DNA of 17,952 bases from Anaerolineales bacterium (GCA_011772595.1 WVZH01000046.1:116879-134830); one strand, 5' to 3'; numbered from the stretch's first letter, positions 1 to 7,898 are shown. Made by a program: numbers and translations. The notes: generated by a model from the sequence alone, not told the origin.

Positions 1-143
1 AGGAAGGCGATAAAACTTGCGGCGATGAGGATGATCTCCCATTGGGGGACAAACCCGGCCGCAGGTCGCAGCCACAGGCCGAGGGTGACCAGACTGGCAA
101 ATGTGAGGATCCACCAAACGTGTCGTGACCAACGTTGAGCCAT
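1..143 (-). CDS. Partial membrane protein, N-terminal 47 residues
   Basis: The 5' end of a minus-strand gene whose remainder lies beyond the left edge. The ATG is at 143-141. The visible part starts MAQRWSRHVWWILTFASLVT, then a first hydrophobic helix, a short polar stretch containing PAAGFVPQWE, and the beginning of a second hydrophobic helix (IILIAASFIAF), so it is most likely a multi-pass inner-membrane protein. Nothing visible identifies a family. It follows the TPR gene on the same strand with a gap of 79 bases. A -10-like hexamer (TAGAAT on the minus strand, 158-153) ends only 9 bases before the ATG, which suggests its own leaderless or nearly leaderless transcript. No clear Shine-Dalgarno sequence is seen. 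Confidence 0.7.
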   Translation of the reverse strand, partial: MAQRWSRHVWWILTFASLVTLGLWLRPAAGFVPQWEIILIAASFIAF

Positions 144-152
144 TTCATTTAC

Positions 153-158
153 ATTCTA
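153..158 (-). promoter_or_regulatory. Candidate -10 box, leaderless start of partial membrane protein
   Basis: TAGAAT on the minus strand, 9 bases before the ATG at 143. No good -35 is evident. If used, transcription would start within a few bases of the ATG. Confidence 0.35.
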
Positions 159-222
159 CAACGATTGGAGGCGCTGGATAAGGCCGAGCGATGACAAGAT
201 GAATGGCCGAACCTTGACATGC

Positions 223-2157
223 TTAGGGAGAGGAAGTTGAAGTCGGTAGCTCGATAGGTGTTTCCATGGCAACAGTCGGTGTGGATGAAGGCAGTGTCGT
301 AGGTGTCCGGGTTGGGCCTTGACCGGTCAACTCCGCGAGATGGATTTCCGCTAGTGCACGGGTTTCCGGTCGCACGTTTTCAAGATCTAGAATCCAACGC
401 CATCTCGTAATTGCGTCATCGATCCCTTCGGGATTGGTTTCAAATATGAGTGCCAATAAGGCATACGTTTCAGCAATCTTCTTCTGTTTGTTTGTGAATC
501 TGAGATCGTCATCTGCAGCGCTGGTAGCCTCGTTCGTGTTGAATAGCGCGTCTTCATAATCGCCGTTGAGATAGTGGGCTTTTCCTGCCAAATAGAGAAG
601 GTCGAAAGTTTCTGTGCTGTAACGGCGAGCGAGGGTTAGGTCGTCCAATGCCGCTTGAGAATCCCCACGTTCCATATGGACGACCGATCTCGCCAGGAAA
701 GCCGGGCCGTAGCGTTCCTGAATTTCGAGCGCTTTATTGGCGGCATCGAATGCTTCATCGAGAAAGCCTAATCCGGCGAAGGCACGCGCGAGGGCAGCCC
801 ATCCACGATGATCTTCAGAGCGGTAGGCAAGATAGGTTTGGAGAGGCCACAGGGCAGATTCGTAATGCTTCTGATCAAAGCTGTTGATACCCCAAGCTAC
901 GTATGCTCGTCCAACGGCGAGGTAACCCTCCAACATGGACGGATCGTCTGCGCTTCCTTCCAGTGCACTCGCTAATGCCCCTTCGTAATTGCCTTGATAG
1001 AGTTGAGATTCGCTTAAGTAAATATAGATCCAGGGAGTGGAAACGCCAAGATCGAGTGCCTTGGTCATTTCGCTCTCGAGTTTATACCAAAGGCCTCGTG
1101 AAGCGTAGAATTTGCCAATCTCTACATGAATGCGTGTATTGAAAGGGTCGCGTCGGAGGGCGCGGTCGAAATCTGCGATCGCATCGTTGACTTGGTCCCT
1201 GGCGGCGAAGGCGAGTGCACGGCCGAGGTAGGCAGGGACGTAGTCCTCGTTGAGGTTGACAGCTTTGTCATAGGCAAGGATCGCTTCACCGCGGTTCCCC
1301 ATCAGGCGTAGTGCCTCTCCGCGAAAGTAATGAGCGTCGGCGAGTCCCGGATCTGAGTCGATCACTTGATCGAAGTATAAGAGAGCGGTCTCGTAATCGT
1401 CTCGGGTTAGGGCATTGATGCCGGCGTTATACGCTTCAAATGAGTGTGGGGTGACACCGAAAACTGGCGTAGGTGTTGCCGTGATATCAACGAGAAACGC
1501 CAGCGGAGTCCTGGCTAGCTCCGTGGGGATCGGGGTACGCATTACCCGTGTAGCGGCCGGTAATGGTGTTGCAGTGGGTGAGCCTGGAAGGAGTGTGTTC
1601 GTTATCGTCGCGCTTGCCTGTGGAAGTTCTGCTGCGCGACCAAACGGTCGCGACCTCAGGAAAGCACTGATCTGAGGGATGAGTTTGGATAGAAGGAAAA
1701 TCGAGCCCGCAACGGCGACCACCCCTATTGCAACGGTTCCTACTGTCCTCCAAGGGATAGTTTGTGAGGGTTGAAAAAGCGAGGGCGGCGCTGAGGGAAG
1801 GGTAGTGTCTTCCGGAGGCTCTTCAACTTCAACGGGTTTGCTTTTGAGTGTGAAATCGAATTTTCGGCGAGGCATACGTACCGCGGTTGCCAATTCAGCC
1901 TCGTCTGGTTTCCGTGCCCCGAGCACGACAAGACCACGTAAGGCGGCCCTATTGGTTGGATCTAGGCGTAGTGCAGATTCGAGGCAATAGATGCGTTCGC
2001 GCGGGGAATCTACCACAGCGCTCATCCATACCCAATACTCTGCGTTGGATGAGTCGGACCTCAACAAACGGGCGAGTAACTCCCGGGCACGTGTCGTCTC
2101 CCCGGCCCGGGCAGCTGCAATGGCTTCGGTTAGCATCGAGCTGGGTTGCGTCGCCAC
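223..2157 (-). CDS. Membrane-anchored TPR-repeat protein
   Basis: A 644-aa protein of unknown specific function, probably a scaffold for protein-protein contacts at the membrane. Residues 1-80 form a cytoplasmic TPR-like block (ARELLARLLRSDSSNAEYW and ALRLDPTN). One transmembrane helix spans about 137-159 and is followed by a Thr/Pro-rich linker (about 178-235). From about 243 to 610 a long extracytoplasmic TPR array follows, with typical A-LDP-D/N-A-A-Y spacing (for example FDQVIDSDPGLADAHYFRG and YDKAVNLNEDYVPAYLGRA). The C-terminus is again Thr/Ser/Pro-rich. The start is GTG at 2157, preceded by GAGGGAG with 6-7 bases spacing. The next gene on the strand is a membrane protein. The arrangement (TPR-TM-TPR with Thr/Pro linkers) is common in Anaerolineae. 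No enzymatic motif was seen. Confidence 0.9.
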   Translation of the reverse strand: MATQPSSMLTEAIAAARAGETTRARELLARLLRSDSSNAEYWVWMSAVVDSPRERIYCLESALRLDPTNRAALRGLVVLGARKPDEAELATAVRMPRRKFDFTLKSKPVEVEEPPEDTTLPSAPPSLFQPSQTIPWRTVGTVAIGVVAVAGSIFLLSKLIPQISAFLRSRPFGRAAELPQASATITNTLLPGSPTATPLPAATRVMRTPIPTELARTPLAFLVDITATPTPVFGVTPHSFEAYNAGINALTRDDYETALLYFDQVIDSDPGLADAHYFRGEALRLMGNRGEAILAYDKAVNLNEDYVPAYLGRALAFAARDQVNDAIADFDRALRRDPFNTRIHVEIGKFYASRGLWYKLESEMTKALDLGVSTPWIYIYLSESQLYQGNYEGALASALEGSADDPSMLEGYLAVGRAYVAWGINSFDQKHYESALWPLQTYLAYRSEDHRGWAALARAFAGLGFLDEAFDAANKALEIQERYGPAFLARSVVHMERGDSQAALDDLTLARRYSTETFDLLYLAGKAHYLNGDYEDALFNTNEATSAADDDLRFTNKQKKIAETYALLALIFETNPEGIDDAITRWRWILDLENVRPETRALAEIHLAELTGQGPTRTPTTLPSSTPTVAMETPIELPTSTSSP

Positions 2158-2183
2158 GAGCTACTCCCTCAAAATGCCTGTGA

Positions 2184-2212
2184 AGTCTAGCATAGCGTTC
2201 TTCTTCGCACAA
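2184..2212 (-). promoter_or_regulatory. Candidate sigma-70-type promoter of the TPR gene
   Basis: On the minus strand TTGTGC (2212-2207), 17-base spacer, TAGACT (2189-2184), giving a leader of about 20 bases before the GTG at 2157. It is divergent from the promoter of the LysM gene. Confidence 0.45.
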
Positions 2213-2310
2213 CGCCATCCTTCTTTTGGTATAGAGGACGTTCATTTAACTCAATACGCAGTCGGATGGGGGGAAACGTTATTTTGCGACGCAAGGATTG
2301 TTATGCACCT

Positions 2311-2319
2311 TGGTATAAT
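2311..2319 (+). promoter_or_regulatory. Extended -10 promoter of the LysM lipoprotein gene
   Basis: TGGTATAAT, a perfect TGn-TATAAT extended -10. The expected transcription start near 2326 lies only a few bases before GTG 2329. The hexamer sits inside the longer open frame that starts at 2266, which argues that the longer frame is not the real start. Confidence 0.65.
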
Positions 2320-2328
2320 CGCTCCGTT

Positions 2329-3300
2329 GTGACCCGCGTGATAAAGCTCTTGCCCTGGTTCTTTACACTGGCTCTGCTGTCTTCGTGTGCCGGAAATGGG
2401 GGTAGTGTACGTCCTGAACCGACGCAGACTCTGCAACCTTATCTTCGTCGGACAATGACGCCGACGGTCCGTGAATTACCCCCAACTCTATCCACCTCTC
2501 CTCCATTGGGTCCAACGCCGACCCCCCTCGTTCATGTCATTCAAAGTGGAGAGACGTTGCTATGGGTTGCAATCCGTTATGGCGTTGAGCTTGACGATCT
2601 GCTCCTGGCAAATCCGGGTATCGATCCTGAATTGATGTCTATAGGGACTGAGTTGATCATCCCTAGCAAAGGTGGGCAACCAGTCGAATCGTTGTTACCG
2701 ACCCCTACACCCGTTGCTCTTGAACTCTCGCCGGTGCGTTGCTTCGCAACCCTCTCTGGGGGTATATGGTGCATAACGACGATTTCCAATCCCACCCAAG
2801 AGGATGTTGAAGGTGTGACCAGCTTGGTGACGCTTTACGATGCGGAAGGAACGATAATCGACCGCCAGGTAGCCTATAGCCCGCTGAACCGGGTTTCATC
2901 TGAGCAATGGATCCCAGTAGCCGTTTATTTTTCGACACCGCCACCAACCCAAATCACCGCAGTAGGGAGATTGCTGAGTGCAGTCCCCGTCAGCGAAGCC
3001 GATGCACGCTACCTGGACGTGGATGTGGTGATCGACTCTAGTGAAGCAGACATGGGCGGACTTAGCTGGCGATCGCGAGGCGAGATCGAACTGGCGCCGC
3101 AGGAGGCGATCTCTCCGGCCAACGTCCGCCTTTTACTCGTCGCCTTGGATGCTTCGGGAGAAGTCGTGGGGTTTCGTGTGTGGGAGGGTAAAACCACTCT
3201 GGACGCTGGGGAAACATTGCCGTTTGATGTGACCGTGTTCAGCCTCGACGGACCTATCATTCGAGTTGATCTCCGGGCGGAGGCTCTCCCAAGTCGGTGA
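2329..3300 (+). CDS. LysM-domain lipoprotein
   Basis: A 323-aa secreted lipoprotein that probably binds peptidoglycan. The N-terminus is a type II signal peptide ending in the lipobox LSSC (Cys20 from GTG 2329; GTG 2338 would also keep it). A Thr/Pro-rich linker follows, then one LysM domain at about 69-112 (HVIQSGETLLWVAIRYGV through IGTELIIP). The remaining ~200 residues form two all-beta segments resembling the FxLYD-type domains of extracytoplasmic proteins (WCITTISNPTQEDVEGV, LYDAEGTIIDRQVAYS). The open frame extends upstream to 2266, but that stretch contains the extended -10 box, so a start at 2329 or 2338 is preferred. It is divergent from the TPR gene, and no catalytic motif was seen. 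Confidence 0.88.
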   Translation: MTRVIKLLPWFFTLALLSSCAGNGGSVRPEPTQTLQPYLRRTMTPTVRELPPTLSTSPPLGPTPTPLVHVIQSGETLLWVAIRYGVELDDLLLANPGIDPELMSIGTELIIPSKGGQPVESLLPTPTPVALELSPVRCFATLSGGIWCITTISNPTQEDVEGVTSLVTLYDAEGTIIDRQVAYSPLNRVSSEQWIPVAVYFSTPPPTQITAVGRLLSAVPVSEADARYLDVDVVIDSSEADMGGLSWRSRGEIELAPQEAISPANVRLLLVALDASGEVVGFRVWEGKTTLDAGETLPFDVTVFSLDGPIIRVDLRAEALPSR

Positions 3301-3646
3301 TCACGAAGATCAAAAGATCCCGAAGTCCAGACTGCGCGGCGAGAGTCGAACCGTTCTCCTTTTCAGGAGAGGGGACCGCATCATTCTGCCTCAGAGAAGA
3401 TGTTGCTTCGCTAGGTGGTGTTCCTGCATCGAATTGTAGTTACCCCTCTCGACTGCCGATATTGAATGACACGATAGCGCACCCTCATCCGCCAGAGCAC
3501 TCCGTGTCCCTGTATGTAGGACGGCCAATGCAGATTCGCTGCTTGGCTAGAATTTCACCCGAGGCTAAAATCGTCTGGTATGAATCCAGCGAATGGCATA
3601 CATCGTGCATGTGTTACCGAGTGATCCATAGGGGAAAGGAGGAGGG
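3301..3646. other. 346-bp gap without a convincing gene
   Basis: An open frame of 118 codons (3297-3653, GTG start overlapping the LysM stop) crosses this gap, but its product is low-complexity and rich in Ser, Pro, Arg and Cys, resembles nothing known to me and runs into the Shine-Dalgarno sequence of the next gene. A 6-bp hairpin with loop TTTC lies at 3355-3370 and has no T-tract. A TGGTATGAA extended -10-like box at 3576-3584 could start the downstream operon. I see nothing else. Confidence 0.5.
3576..3584 (+). promoter_or_regulatory. Possible extended -10 promoter of the GH1 operon
   Basis: TGGTATGAA, a TGn followed by TATGAA, about 60 bases before the GH1 start. No -35 is recognisable. 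Support is weak. Confidence 0.3.
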
Positions 3647-5005
3647 TTGGTAAGCGCCATCCATTACTTTCCGAAGGGTTTTCTATGGGGAACAGCGACC
3701 TCTTCGCATCAAGTCGAAGGTGATAACACTAACAACGATTGGTGGGCGTGGGAGCAGGAACCAGGGCGTATCTTCCAAGACCATAAATCTGGAAAAGCGT
3801 GTGATTGGTGGGGAGGACGCTGGCAGGATGATTTCGATCGGGCTGCGGAAGGCGGTCAGAGAGCCCATCGATTATCGATCGAATGGAGCAGGATCGAACC
3901 GACTCAAGCACTCTGGGATGACGATGCTCTGGATCATTACCGTGAGATGATCCAAGGCGCCTTGAAGCGAGGCCTTACACCGATGGTCACATTACACCAT
4001 TTCACGAACCCAATTTGGGTGGCTGAACGTGGCGGTTGGCTCAATCCAGAGATCGTTGCATACTTTGAGCGCTATGTGAGAAAGGTTGTGTCGGCCTTAG
4101 GTGATTTAGTCGAATTATGGGTAACGATCAATGAGCCGAATGTCTTGGCATGTCAAAGTTATTTTCAGGGCGAGTGGCCACCAGGGGAGAAGCGACTAAA
4201 TTTGGTATCGAAAGTGAACAGACACTTGGTGAGAGCTCATGCCGCTGCATACCACGCGATCCATGAAATCCGTGCAGATAGCCTGGTTGGTCTCGCACAT
4301 CACTATCGCGGATTCCGGCCGGCAAATCCCGCCAATCCACTACATCGAAGGGTGGCGAAGATGAAACACACGGCTTTCAATGACGTCTTTCCACGCGCTT
4401 GTCAGGAAGGTAGAATTCGGTTTCTGTTCTGGAGGGATCGAATTGATGAAGCACGTCGAACACAGGATTTCTTCGGTTTGAATTACTACACCGTGGAACG
4501 TTCCTCCTTCAATCTCTTCCGTCCCATGAGTGCGTTTGAAGCCGGCGCCTTTGCACCCGATGCCGATCTAAGTCCCTGTGGTTTCATCGCGAACGAGCCG
4601 AGTGGGCTTTGGGATGCAATACGATGGGCCATGGCTTATAAAATGCCGATTTTCATCACTGAGAACGGAGCCGAAGACGAGAACGATCAATTTCGAGCGC
4701 GATATTTAGCCACACATGTGTTTAAGGTATGGCGAGCAGTAAATTTGAATTGGCCAATTCGTGGCTACTTTCACTGGTCGCTGATCGATAATTTCGAATG
4801 GGAACATGGATGGTCGCAACGCTTCGGCCTATGGGGTGTGAACCCAGGTACACAAGAACGCACCAAACGACCGAGCGCAGAATTCTACGCAGAAATCTGC
4901 AAGCAAAACGGTTTGTCAACGGAAATGGTCGAGACTTATGCGCCTCAAGTGATGGATGAGATGTTTTCCCCACGCGGCCCTGCAGAGTTGAAGATTGAGG
5001 GGTAG
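3647..5005 (+). CDS. Family 1 glycoside hydrolase (beta-glucosidase-like)
   Basis: A 452-aa GH1 enzyme expected to hydrolyse beta-linked glycosides by the retaining mechanism in a (beta/alpha)8 barrel. N-terminal GH1 signature FPKGFLWGTATSSHQVEG is intact. The acid/base is Glu163 in the TINEP motif and the nucleophile is Glu339 in FITENG. The aglycone/glycone-site signature HWSLIDNFEWEHGW is at 376-389, so the enzyme should be active. Length is normal for the family. No signal peptide is seen, so it is cytoplasmic. The start is TTG 3647, placed 4-5 bases after a strong AAGGAGG at 3636-3642. The stop is 4 bases before the M23 gene, suggesting co-transcription with an envelope hydrolase. The substrate (glucoside, galactoside, fucoside) cannot be told from sequence alone. 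Confidence 0.95.
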   Translation: MVSAIHYFPKGFLWGTATSSHQVEGDNTNNDWWAWEQEPGRIFQDHKSGKACDWWGGRWQDDFDRAAEGGQRAHRLSIEWSRIEPTQALWDDDALDHYREMIQGALKRGLTPMVTLHHFTNPIWVAERGGWLNPEIVAYFERYVRKVVSALGDLVELWVTINEPNVLACQSYFQGEWPPGEKRLNLVSKVNRHLVRAHAAAYHAIHEIRADSLVGLAHHYRGFRPANPANPLHRRVAKMKHTAFNDVFPRACQEGRIRFLFWRDRIDEARRTQDFFGLNYYTVERSSFNLFRPMSAFEAGAFAPDADLSPCGFIANEPSGLWDAIRWAMAYKMPIFITENGAEDENDQFRARYLATHVFKVWRAVNLNWPIRGYFHWSLIDNFEWEHGWSQRFGLWGVNPGTQERTKRPSAEFYAEICKQNGLSTEMVETYAPQVMDEMFSPRGPAELKIEG

Positions 5006-5009
5006 TTTC

Positions 5010-5747
5010 ATGCGCTTTATTATTTCGTTTTGGAGCAAGCTGGTACCGAGGTGGCGGAGCGTGGCTTTTACAGTCTTGGCCCTCGCGCTAGGGACCTCAA
5101 CGTTTTTCGAGGCCCAGGGAGCGATGCTCATCGAAGTCCAGAAGACGGATTTTATCCTTCCATTTGCGGATCCTCCAGGACCCGACTCGTGGTATTTCCT
5201 TCAACCTTACGGAAATACCACCTTCGCCTATCAATTCCGGACGACGACGTATGGCAGCGGTCAGGGAATGCATTTCGGGATCGACCTGGCGGCACCCTGC
5301 GGGACGCCAATTCTGGCGATTGGAGACGGAACCGTATATAGCGTAGACAGTTGGCACGGCGCACGTCCCCACAATTTAATGATCAACCACGACAATGGTT
5401 ATGCCTCGTTCTATGGACATCTTTTAATGAGATCGCCGATGAAGCGGGGCGAGAAAGTCATGCAGGGGCAGGTCGTGGGGCAAGTGGGAGACCCGGATCT
5501 TACCTGTTCATCGAGACCCCATCTACACTTAGAAATCCGCTCCGAAAACCATCGGGAGGCGTACAACCCTCTGACATTGATCGAGGCGGATTGGGAACAC
5601 CTGGCCCTCATCGGCGGACATCCCCAGTCGTTCGAACAGGATATGGATATCCCGCGACGTTGGCAAGGTCTCTTGGATCAGCCCAATGTGAAATTCGGTT
5701 ATCCGTTATTGAATGCCTATGACTCAGCCTATCCACCAGATTGGTAA
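5010..5747 (+). CDS. Secreted M23-family metallopeptidase
   Basis: A 245-aa protein with an N-terminal membrane/signal segment (about 17-37) and one M23 (LytM/peptidase M23) domain at about 80-190. All zinc ligands are present: His88 and Asp92 in HFGID and His173 in PHLHLE, with catalytic His137 in YGHL and His171. Members of this family cleave peptide cross-links of peptidoglycan, so a role as cell-wall hydrolase or hydrolase activator is likely. The ATG at 5010 is chosen because GAGGGG ends 7 bases upstream. An in-frame TTG at 4995 overlaps the GH1 gene and is less likely. The last ~50 residues follow the peptidase domain and are of unknown function. The next gene starts inside this one. 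Confidence 0.93.
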   Translation: MRFIISFWSKLVPRWRSVAFTVLALALGTSTFFEAQGAMLIEVQKTDFILPFADPPGPDSWYFLQPYGNTTFAYQFRTTTYGSGQGMHFGIDLAAPCGTPILAIGDGTVYSVDSWHGARPHNLMINHDNGYASFYGHLLMRSPMKRGEKVMQGQVVGQVGDPDLTCSSRPHLHLEIRSENHREAYNPLTLIEADWEHLALIGGHPQSFEQDMDIPRRWQGLLDQPNVKFGYPLLNAYDSAYPPDW

Positions 5748-6900
5748 GCGCACTCTCGCAACGACCTTAGTCGGAGTTGGTTTGCTAGCCATTTCGCTTA
5801 GCGCCTGTGCAACTGCGCTGGGGATGAATGTCCCTCTGAGCGGATTTCCACATCTGAGTGGCGAGGATCTTGGTGCAGCCGTTAACATTCCTGATAGGCC
5901 TACTGCGCTTTCACCTACTAAAACACCAACGGCGCTCATGCCTCCTACGGCGACAGCTACTGCAGTCGCTTCCCCGGAACCGGTGCGTCTTACGGAAGGT
6001 GGTTGCTGCTCCTATCCGATGTGGTCGCCAGATTCCCAATGGGTGCTATTCCTTGATAAACCGGGCAGATTGCAGCCTGCAGGATTGTATGGTGTTCCCG
6101 TAGACGGAGGAGAGAGGACGCTTATTCACGACCAGGTTGGCGTGTACTCCGAGTCGAGATCGCTTGTTGCGTATCCTCAAAGTGGCTGGATGTTTGTCGA
6201 ACGCTGGGCTGATGGGACGAAGTGGTTTATCCCGAGTGAGGGACGTATGGTCCGCTTTTCGCCCAGTGGTCAGTATGTGACCTGGGAGGTATCCTCACCA
6301 AGCATCAAGTTCCCTGATCTTAGGCAACGCGCCATCTGGGTGGCAAATGCAGATGGAACCAACGCGCGCGAGGCTGTCACCGTGAATGGCGGTCAGTTTG
6401 TCGGCTGGGAGGCTGGCGAAGAAACATTGATTGTCACAGGTAGATTGGGACCTTCGATGCCGTCGGGGGTTTGGAGAATACGTGTTGAGGATGGTGCCGG
6501 GCGGTTATTGATGGAGGTGCAGCGTCCTCGCAGCCCACTCATCTCGCCTGAGGGTGGTTGGGTGGCGTTTTTCGTCGCCTTCGATACAGATCCGGATCGC
6601 AATGGTCTCTGGGTCCTGCAAACCGACGGGATGAGCGTGCGAAAGCTTGATTTATTCGGCGCCTACCGTTGGCGGTCGGAGGATGTTCTTCTCGTGATCC
6701 CTCTAAATCTGCAAGCTCAAGGTGCATCTCTCTGGCAAATTGACGTCGCAACAGGTGCGGCGATACGCCTGACAGATCCAAAGCATACCCCACTTCCGAT
6801 CGCCAATAACGATTGGCGACCCTCTCCCGATGGAAGGCGGATAGTATTTCTATCTTCGGAAGATCGCAACTTATGGGCACTGCATCTTCCTAATCCATGA
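5713..6900 (+). CDS. Beta-propeller (TolB/WD40-like) lipoprotein
   Basis: A 395-aa lipoprotein. The signal peptide ends in lipobox LSAC with Cys32 (numbered from ATG 5713; ATG 5719 is equally possible). A Thr/Pro/Ala-rich linker runs to about residue 90. The rest has recurring PD40/TolB-like blades of the type W/F-SPDG/SGQ-hydrophobic: YPMWSPDSQWVLFLDK, VRFSPSGQYVTWEV, PLISPEGGWVAFFVAF and WRPSPDGRRIVFLSSEDRN. Such propellers usually act as extracytoplasmic binding or interaction modules, and the ligand is unknown. The gene overlaps the M23 gene by 35 bases in another frame and ends just before the tRNA promoter. No catalytic motif is visible. Confidence 0.88.
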   Translation: MPMTQPIHQIGKRTLATTLVGVGLLAISLSACATALGMNVPLSGFPHLSGEDLGAAVNIPDRPTALSPTKTPTALMPPTATATAVASPEPVRLTEGGCCSYPMWSPDSQWVLFLDKPGRLQPAGLYGVPVDGGERTLIHDQVGVYSESRSLVAYPQSGWMFVERWADGTKWFIPSEGRMVRFSPSGQYVTWEVSSPSIKFPDLRQRAIWVANADGTNAREAVTVNGGQFVGWEAGEETLIVTGRLGPSMPSGVWRIRVEDGAGRLLMEVQRPRSPLISPEGGWVAFFVAFDTDPDRNGLWVLQTDGMSVRKLDLFGAYRWRSEDVLLVIPLNLQAQGASLWQIDVATGAAIRLTDPKHTPLPIANNDWRPSPDGRRIVFLSSEDRNLWALHLPNP

Positions 6901-6908
6901 ACGTTGCG

Positions 6909-6917
6909 TGATATAAT
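6909..6917 (+). promoter_or_regulatory. Extended -10 promoter of tRNA-Ser
   Basis: TGATATAAT, a perfect TGn-TATAAT extended -10, 37 bases before the mature tRNA. The leader contains a 7-bp hairpin (GCGAGGG with CCCTTGC). No good -35 is seen. Confidence 0.65.
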
Positions 6918-6954
6918 CGCTTCCGCGAGGGGAAACCCTTGCGCATCCCCTCGG

Positions 6955-7045
<91 letters not shown>

Positions 7046-7046
7046 C

Positions 7047-7074
7047 CGACACCGCTCAGGCGGTGTCGCTTGAT
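7047..7074 (+). terminator. Rho-independent terminator after tRNA-Ser
   Basis: Perfect 9-bp stem CGACACCGC / GCGGTGTCG with loop TCAG, followed by a T-rich tail (TTGATTTT). It begins 3 bases after the CCA end. Confidence 0.8.
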
Positions 7075-7203
7075 TTTCAAGCCCCCTATCATTGGTCATG
7101 ATATTTTCTGAGTGAGATCGTGGGGGAGTGTTCTACCCTATTGAGATTGTGCCTTGCCGCCCCGCCCAGCGACGGATATGGATTTGCAAAGTGTCATTAC
7201 TCG

Positions 7204-7216
7204 ATAGCGTCGCTAT
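7204..7216. repeat. Inverted repeat overlapping the SRP RNA -35 region
   Basis: ATAGCG-T-CGCTAT, a perfect 6-1-6 inverted repeat whose last base is the first base of the TTGACA box. It could be an operator or chance. Confidence 0.3.
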
Positions 7217-7245
7217 TGACAGGTAGGGAAGAAGAGGAGTATCCT
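7216..7245 (+). promoter_or_regulatory. SRP RNA promoter
   Basis: Perfect -35 TTGACA (7216-7221), 18-base spacer and -10 TATCCT (7240-7245). The expected start is at about 7252, exactly where the closing helix of the SRP RNA begins. Confidence 0.75.
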
Positions 7246-7251
7246 CGTGAT

Positions 7252-7364
7252 GAGCGTCTGGGTAGGTCCGACGCGGCGGAGACCTTCAAACCCCGTCAGG
7301 TCCGAGAGGAAGCAGCGGTAAGGAGGACCCTCTGGGTGCCGTCGGAGTGCCGGTCCGGACGCTC
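7252..7364 (+). ncRNA. ffs: Signal recognition particle RNA (4.5S type)
   Basis: Small bacterial SRP RNA, about 113 nt, which binds Ffh and helps target nascent membrane proteins. The domain IV core reads CGTCAGGTCC ... GGAAGCAGCGG, containing the conserved asymmetric and symmetric loops that bind the Ffh M domain. Outer helices pair CCGACG-GGC with GCCGTCGG and GAGCGTC (7252-7258) with GACGCTC (7358-7364), defining both ends. The apical tetraloop is GAGA where the common bacterial sequence is GGAA; both are GNRA-type. The promoter fits the 5' end. No separate terminator directly follows; the first one on this strand is at 7522-7572, so a longer precursor is possible. Confidence 0.93.
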
Positions 7365-7377
7365 TAGATTCCTCAAA

Positions 7378-7572
7378 TTTCCTCGCCTTCAATGTTTCGT
7401 CTGTCCAAAAAAGGTGTGAAACGTATTGTCCAAGCTAGGCTCAGAACGCAATACTTCGTGCGTTCTGGCCGTGTACTCGTTGAATGTGTGAGGAAAGGGA
7501 TAGGATTCCCTAGTGCTGACTGTCCTTGCTCGAGTGAAAAACTCGCAGATGGATTAGCAACGGGACCTTTTT
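7378..7572 (+). ncRNA. Candidate structured RNA downstream of SRP RNA, family unknown
   Basis: A closing helix is formed by TTTCCTC (7378-7384) with GAGGAAA (7490-7496), continued after an internal loop by TTCAA (7388-7392) with TTGAA (7480-7484). Inside, AGAACGCA (7443-7450) pairs perfectly with TGCGTTCT (7459-7466). After the domain come a small hairpin (AGGGA/TCCCT, 7496-7511) and an intrinsic terminator at 7522-7572. It could be an independent RNA or the 3' part of the SRP precursor. I do not recognise RNase P, tmRNA or 6S RNA core sequences. Confidence 0.45.
7522..7572 (+). terminator. Rho-independent terminator
   Basis: GTCC-TTGCT ... AGCAA-CG-GGAC outer stem (7522-7530 with 7556-7566), with an inner perfect hairpin CGAGT-GAAAA-ACTCG (7531-7545), followed by five T (7568-7572). 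It would end transcription from the SRP RNA side. Confidence 0.65.
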
Positions 7573-7898
7573 GATAGCTGCGACTGATCTGCTAGGGGTT
7601 GGGCAAAAGAAAAGGCAGCCCCGCCGTCAGCCTCAGCCAGGCCGTTAGGTAACCTGACGTGGATAGGCCCGCTCTTTTATGGCCGCTCAACCAACCCTCC
7701 GTTCCGGGGAAGAGCGGTTGCTCACTGTCACGAACGGGGCAGCCATTTTCCCTTCAGGGAATATACATATTATAACATCTAGAAATATTGGATCGGAGAG
7801 TCTACTACGATCTCCTCTTCCGTAGAGATCTAGACAACTTGAATCGCGTGGATTAGAATGATCGTGGAAGTGGCTCTGCCACTTCTTGGAGGAGAGAA
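7573..7898 (+). other. Second inverted-repeat-rich segment, candidate RNA
   Basis: Pairings seen: GGGTTGG (about 7597-7603) with CCAACCC (about 7691-7697) enclosing CGTTAGG-TAA-CCTGACG; CCGTTC (7699-7704) with GAACGG (7733-7738) enclosing GAGC-GGTT-GCTC; TTCCC-TTCA-GGGAA near 7748-7761; GATCTC (7809-7814) with GAGATC (7825-7830); and the perfect 8-bp hairpin GAAGTGGC-TCT-GCCACTTC (7867-7885). The segment ends in the hairpin at 7899-7921. The strand is inferred only from that T-tract. Identity is unknown. Confidence 0.35.

Noticed and set aside
3308..3319. GATC-AAAA-GATC, with a similar GATC-AAAAA-GATC at 16593-16605
   Set aside because: Short, built from a self-complementary tetramer, spacing differs and there is no shared context; probably chance.
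3320..3400. tRNA-like text on the minus strand (GGTTCGACTC near an anticodon-like hairpin)
   Set aside because: The T-stem does not pair, the anticodon stem fits only a 6-base loop, and no acceptor stem can be formed.
3297..3653. 118-codon open frame after the LysM gene, GTG start overlapping its stop
   Set aside because: Product composition is unlike a protein (Ser, Pro, Arg, Cys-rich, no domain or membrane segment), and the frame runs through the Shine-Dalgarno sequence of the GH1 gene. No ribosome binding site favours it.
7120..7574. Plus-strand open frames of 60-99 codons over the SRP RNA region
   Set aside because: They coincide with the SRP RNA and its structured downstream segment; products are Arg/Ser-rich and featureless.
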